A stretch of DNA of 64,000 nucleotides from Komagataella phaffii GS115 (Eukaryota; Ascomycota; Pichiomycetes; Pichiales; Pichiaceae), in the NCBI RefSeq assembly GCF_000027005.1, contig NC_012963.1, positions 1,364,001 through 1,428,000 of the forward strand, written 5' to 3'. Both the position numbers and the translations under genes were made by a program. The notes beneath the pieces were generated by a model. The model had not been told where the DNA came from. It saw only the letters and a program-made list of their open reading frames with translations, and searched no databases. Positions 61,635 to 64,000 of this stretch are shown here, in pieces. Position 1 is the stretch's first letter, and each line of letters opens with the position of its first letter.

Positions 61635-62200
61635 AATTCATCAATTAAAGTATAAGTTGGTGTGATTAATCTCCNTTTTTTTGGGTATTCAATTCCTCAG
61701 GACTATCTTCATGAGCCCTGTGATGAACAAAAAGACCACTTTTGAGAGAGCCCCCGGATTTGAAATCTGCTAATGTTTCGACTCACTTCAATCGAACAAT
61801 ACTCTAAATGCCGTTGACTGAAGAACCCCGAGCTTCAACCTTTTACAGAGTGGGGATGGTAACATGACCCGAGGGGGATCTGTTGAAGATTTTCATAGTG
61901 GTAACTGAATGGAGATTTGAGTTCCTCTTTCTAGTTGATTCTTTTGTGCGATCTAGAAAATATGCTATATGCTATGCAGTGCACACACATGGTTCCTACT
62001 CCAGAGTAACGTACTAGCCTTAATGACTAACCTACACCACCATTAGGATTTTTCTACAAGATGTAGATATCCATCTACCTGCAAATGCGTGATGGACCAA
62101 ATATTCAAACTATGATCTATTAACTTCAGAGCTCTGTTACAGTGCAGCATCTTCTTTGACTAGCTTTGGTAAATTGGAATGAAGTCAGATTATTAGAAAA
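61635..62200. other. Intergenic with one ambiguous base
   Basis: About 0.57 kb between the small ORF and DYN3. It contains the only N in the window (61675), at the edge of a T7 run. No other gene is visible. Confidence 0.5.
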
Positions 62201-63211
62201 TTAGGGTTTAAGATTTGTATATTGACACCTTTTTTTAAGAAATTTCTTGTAGTCCTGCAGGATGGAAAAGTGCATCCTGCTGTTGAGAGTAATACTTGTT
62301 TGGGAGCCTGGCGCAACCAATCTTTCCTTCCAACAGGTGTTGAAATCTTGAATATTTCGGGTCTTATCAATAGCTACAATTTTGTTAATTGAATCCCATC
62401 CATACGGGATAAATATCGATGAAAGGCTATCAAAAATGGCAGAGTCATACGCAGTAGCACTATGTATGCCCATAATATGAAAGATGTGCCCTTGAAGAAC
62501 CTCGCTAGTAGATAAAGAATTCCAATAGTATAGAGAGGATCCGTGGTACATTGAAATCAGTCGCAGCGTCTGTTGAAGAGTGTCTATTGTTCTGTTGTGT
62601 ACAAGAACTTTTGTATTCGTCATATAATCCAAAATTTCAGCGGAAAATACAACAATGACTACCCTTAGTTCCAACCACAATGCTCTTTCATGTGCAGTAT
62701 TTCTTGGTACCAGTTTGTGCTGACATTCGGCCTCTTTGTCCAGTAATCTCGACTCTGCTTTTGGCAATTTGGAACCAAAACCTTTATTAAGTATATATAT
62801 CCAATGAGGGAGTGCATCCAATGCAAGAGTGTCATTGTTGTCCAATATTTGATTGAGAAGTTTATTGCTGTCCAAGAGAATTAATGCCACTGTATTTTTA
62901 TTGCTGGCGAACTTGTTTATTAGATCTTCAGCTCGATGAATACAAGTATCTGTAATGGTGTGTATGTTAACAATTGCTGTCAATACATGTTCTTCGTCTC
63001 TGAATTCAACGAAGTGAAACCCAATTGGAGAAGTTTGACTCTCCCTAACATCGCTGAAATTCCCTATCTCACTTTTGGTGGATTCTTTCAAATGATTTAT
63101 CAATTGAACGTGCTCAAATGATGATCCTCCAAGGATTAGTAGGGTCCTCTCAATAGGTGCTGAACTAACTTCTTTGCCTGTGCCAGCTTTGAACTGATCC
63201 CATAGTGTCAT
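62201..63211 (-). CDS. DYN3: Cytoplasmic dynein light intermediate chain (DYN3-like)
   Basis: A 336-residue protein. The light intermediate chain stabilises the dynein heavy chain and links it to adaptors in spindle positioning. The N-terminal LWDQFKAGTGKEVSSAPIERTLLILGGSSFEHVQLINHL has the typical dynein LIC start, LW plus a P-loop-like turn; here the loop reads GGSSFEHVQL and lacks the Lys-Thr/Ser pair, so nucleotide binding is doubtful, as in yeast Dyn3. Later blocks include GFHFVEFRDEEHVLTA, an LILLDSNKLLN helix, and SSIFIPYGWDSINKI, which corresponds to the LIC IPxGWD motif. It is the usual yeast Dyn3 size (312). Confidence 0.75.
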   Translation of the reverse strand: MTLWDQFKAGTGKEVSSAPIERTLLILGGSSFEHVQLINHLKESTKSEIGNFSDVRESQTSPIGFHFVEFRDEEHVLTAIVNIHTITDTCIHRAEDLINKFASNKNTVALILLDSNKLLNQILDNNDTLALDALPHWIYILNKGFGSKLPKAESRLLDKEAECQHKLVPRNTAHERALWLELRVVIVVFSAEILDYMTNTKVLVHNRTIDTLQQTLRLISMYHGSSLYYWNSLSTSEVLQGHIFHIMGIHSATAYDSAIFDSLSSIFIPYGWDSINKIVAIDKTRNIQDFNTCWKERLVAPGSQTSITLNSRMHFSILQDYKKFLKKRCQYTNLKP

Positions 63212-63437
63212 CCCAATGTGTTCGACGAAACCAACTTTGAAAATATCCGTTGTCGCGTAATAGCACAGGTCGTGGACAAAGGAATATAACTAGCATGTCA
63301 ACAAATGGTTTTGGAATAGTGATGGGTAGTCAGTTAATTAAAAATAGAAAACTACAATTGGCATCAGTTATCGATTTATGGATCTAAATTGAGCTGGCTC
63401 GTACTACATGTACTTATAACACTTGTCATAATATAGC

Positions 63438-63875
63438 TTACTCTGGTTTGGCGGCGCTACTGCCGAATCCTATTTGACCCACTCCGCCAACTGCCCCTCT
63501 GATATCTGCTTCCGTTAAGCCACCAGGTGTATCTTCATTTTGCTTCACCTCATGATTATTGTTGCCCTCTTTGAAGTATTCAAATTCTGAAAGATGTAAA
63601 AAATCAACATCAGTACCGTCTTCCACAAGATCAACATTTGGCTTGATTACCCAAGTTTTGATTTGAAAGTTATAAATAGAAGGCTGAGGAGTATTGGAAC
63701 TTGACTCCATTGGGGTACCAATATTGGATGGTGAACCATTTATGACATCTGGTGGTGCAATAGATCTAGGAGGATATATCCAGTCACGTCCCCAATGGCG
63801 ATCCTGATCCAAAAAATTGACCCCATTTGCATTACGTAGTAAAGACTGGCCATACAGAGTAAACCTTGCGGACAT
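63438..63875 (-). CDS. RTT102: RTT102, shared subunit of SWI/SNF and RSC
   Basis: A 145-residue nuclear protein that binds the Arp7-Arp9 dimer in both remodellers. Recognition rests on short conserved blocks in the same order as S. cerevisiae Rtt102 (157): an N-terminal WGRDWIYPPR at 28-37, YNFQIKTWVIKP at 68-79, an acidic helix DVDFLHLSEFEYFKE at 89-103, and TEADIRGAVGGVGQIGFG at 121-138. Spacers between the blocks are low-complexity. The start is the first ATG. The promoter runs to the window end. Divergence is high, so the call depends on block order rather than overall identity. Confidence 0.82.
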   Translation of the reverse strand: MSARFTLYGQSLLRNANGVNFLDQDRHWGRDWIYPPRSIAPPDVINGSPSNIGTPMESSSNTPQPSIYNFQIKTWVIKPNVDLVEDGTDVDFLHLSEFEYFKEGNNNHEVKQNEDTPGGLTEADIRGAVGGVGQIGFGSSAAKPE

Positions 63876-64000
63876 GTTGCGTTGTGACTAGAGAAATGAA
63901 TTCGAACTTCTGATCTGTATCCTCTCTTGCTAGTATACCTACTGGCTTATTATTTTCAAGCCTTTGAGCATTCCATGGAATTACTACACTTGATTCGCGA
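63876..64000. other. RTT102 upstream region at window edge
   Basis: About 125 bp with no coding signal visible. Confidence 0.4.

Overview
The window is nuclear DNA of a budding yeast, most likely Komagataella (the former Pichia pastoris group). The genes are compact and mostly intronless. The few introns are 45-61 nt long with strong GTAWGT/GTGAGT donors and TACTAAC-like branch points, and the gene set is typical of Saccharomycotina. A 5.35-kb near-perfect inverted repeat fits the centromere architecture reported for K. phaffii. The genus call is inference; the yeast call is secure.

Layout. 0-6 kb: 3' end of UBC6, DPH3, RPS8, a small GFQ-repeat protein and a secreted CREG-like protein. 6.6-18 kb: NHP10, the 7.7-kb UTP20, RMD1 and a three-exon ECM15. 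18.5-25 kb: tRNA-Gly(GCC), MAK11, LYS1, a 2.5-kb gene-free stretch, PDX3 and a PST2-type flavodoxin. 25.4-36.4 kb: DCC1, BUD3, GBP2/HRB1, SGF29, MRPL2, a MoaE-type molybdopterin synthase subunit and MSS4. 36.4-45.4 kb: about 9 kb without a convincing gene, holding two ~2.0-kb inverted arms around a 1.3-kb unique core, the probable centromere. 45.4-64 kb: a UPF0538 gene and MVD1 (each with one short 5' intron), CSM1, a LYAR-type zinc-finger gene, COX16, a flavin monooxygenase, DHH1, STE7, FOL3, APL2, CMR1, a YDL157C-type mitochondrial protein, a weak small ORF, a dynein light intermediate chain (DYN3-like) and RTT102.

The genes are mostly housekeeping: ribosome biogenesis (RPS8, UTP20, MAK11), translation-factor and tRNA modification (DPH3), chromatin (NHP10, SGF29, RTT102), chromosome segregation and cohesion (DCC1, CSM1), bud-site and mating signalling (BUD3, MSS4, STE7), membrane traffic (APL2) and metabolism (LYS1, PDX3, MVD1, FOL3). 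There are no operons. Several convergent pairs are only 5-70 bp apart. Gene order agrees with S. cerevisiae in several blocks (DCC1-BUD3-GBP2-SGF29; CSM1-YCR087C-A; DHH1-STE7; CMR1-YDL157C; UBC6/DPH3/RPS8), which supports the assignments.

Main points for a second look: the centromere; persistence near it of genes that are also centromere-proximal in S. cerevisiae; apparent frameshifts at the 3' ends of UTP20 and BUD3, possibly sequence errors; a lone Moco-pathway gene; and an uncharacterised GFQ-repeat protein. Families were recognised by reading the proteins; no database search was run.
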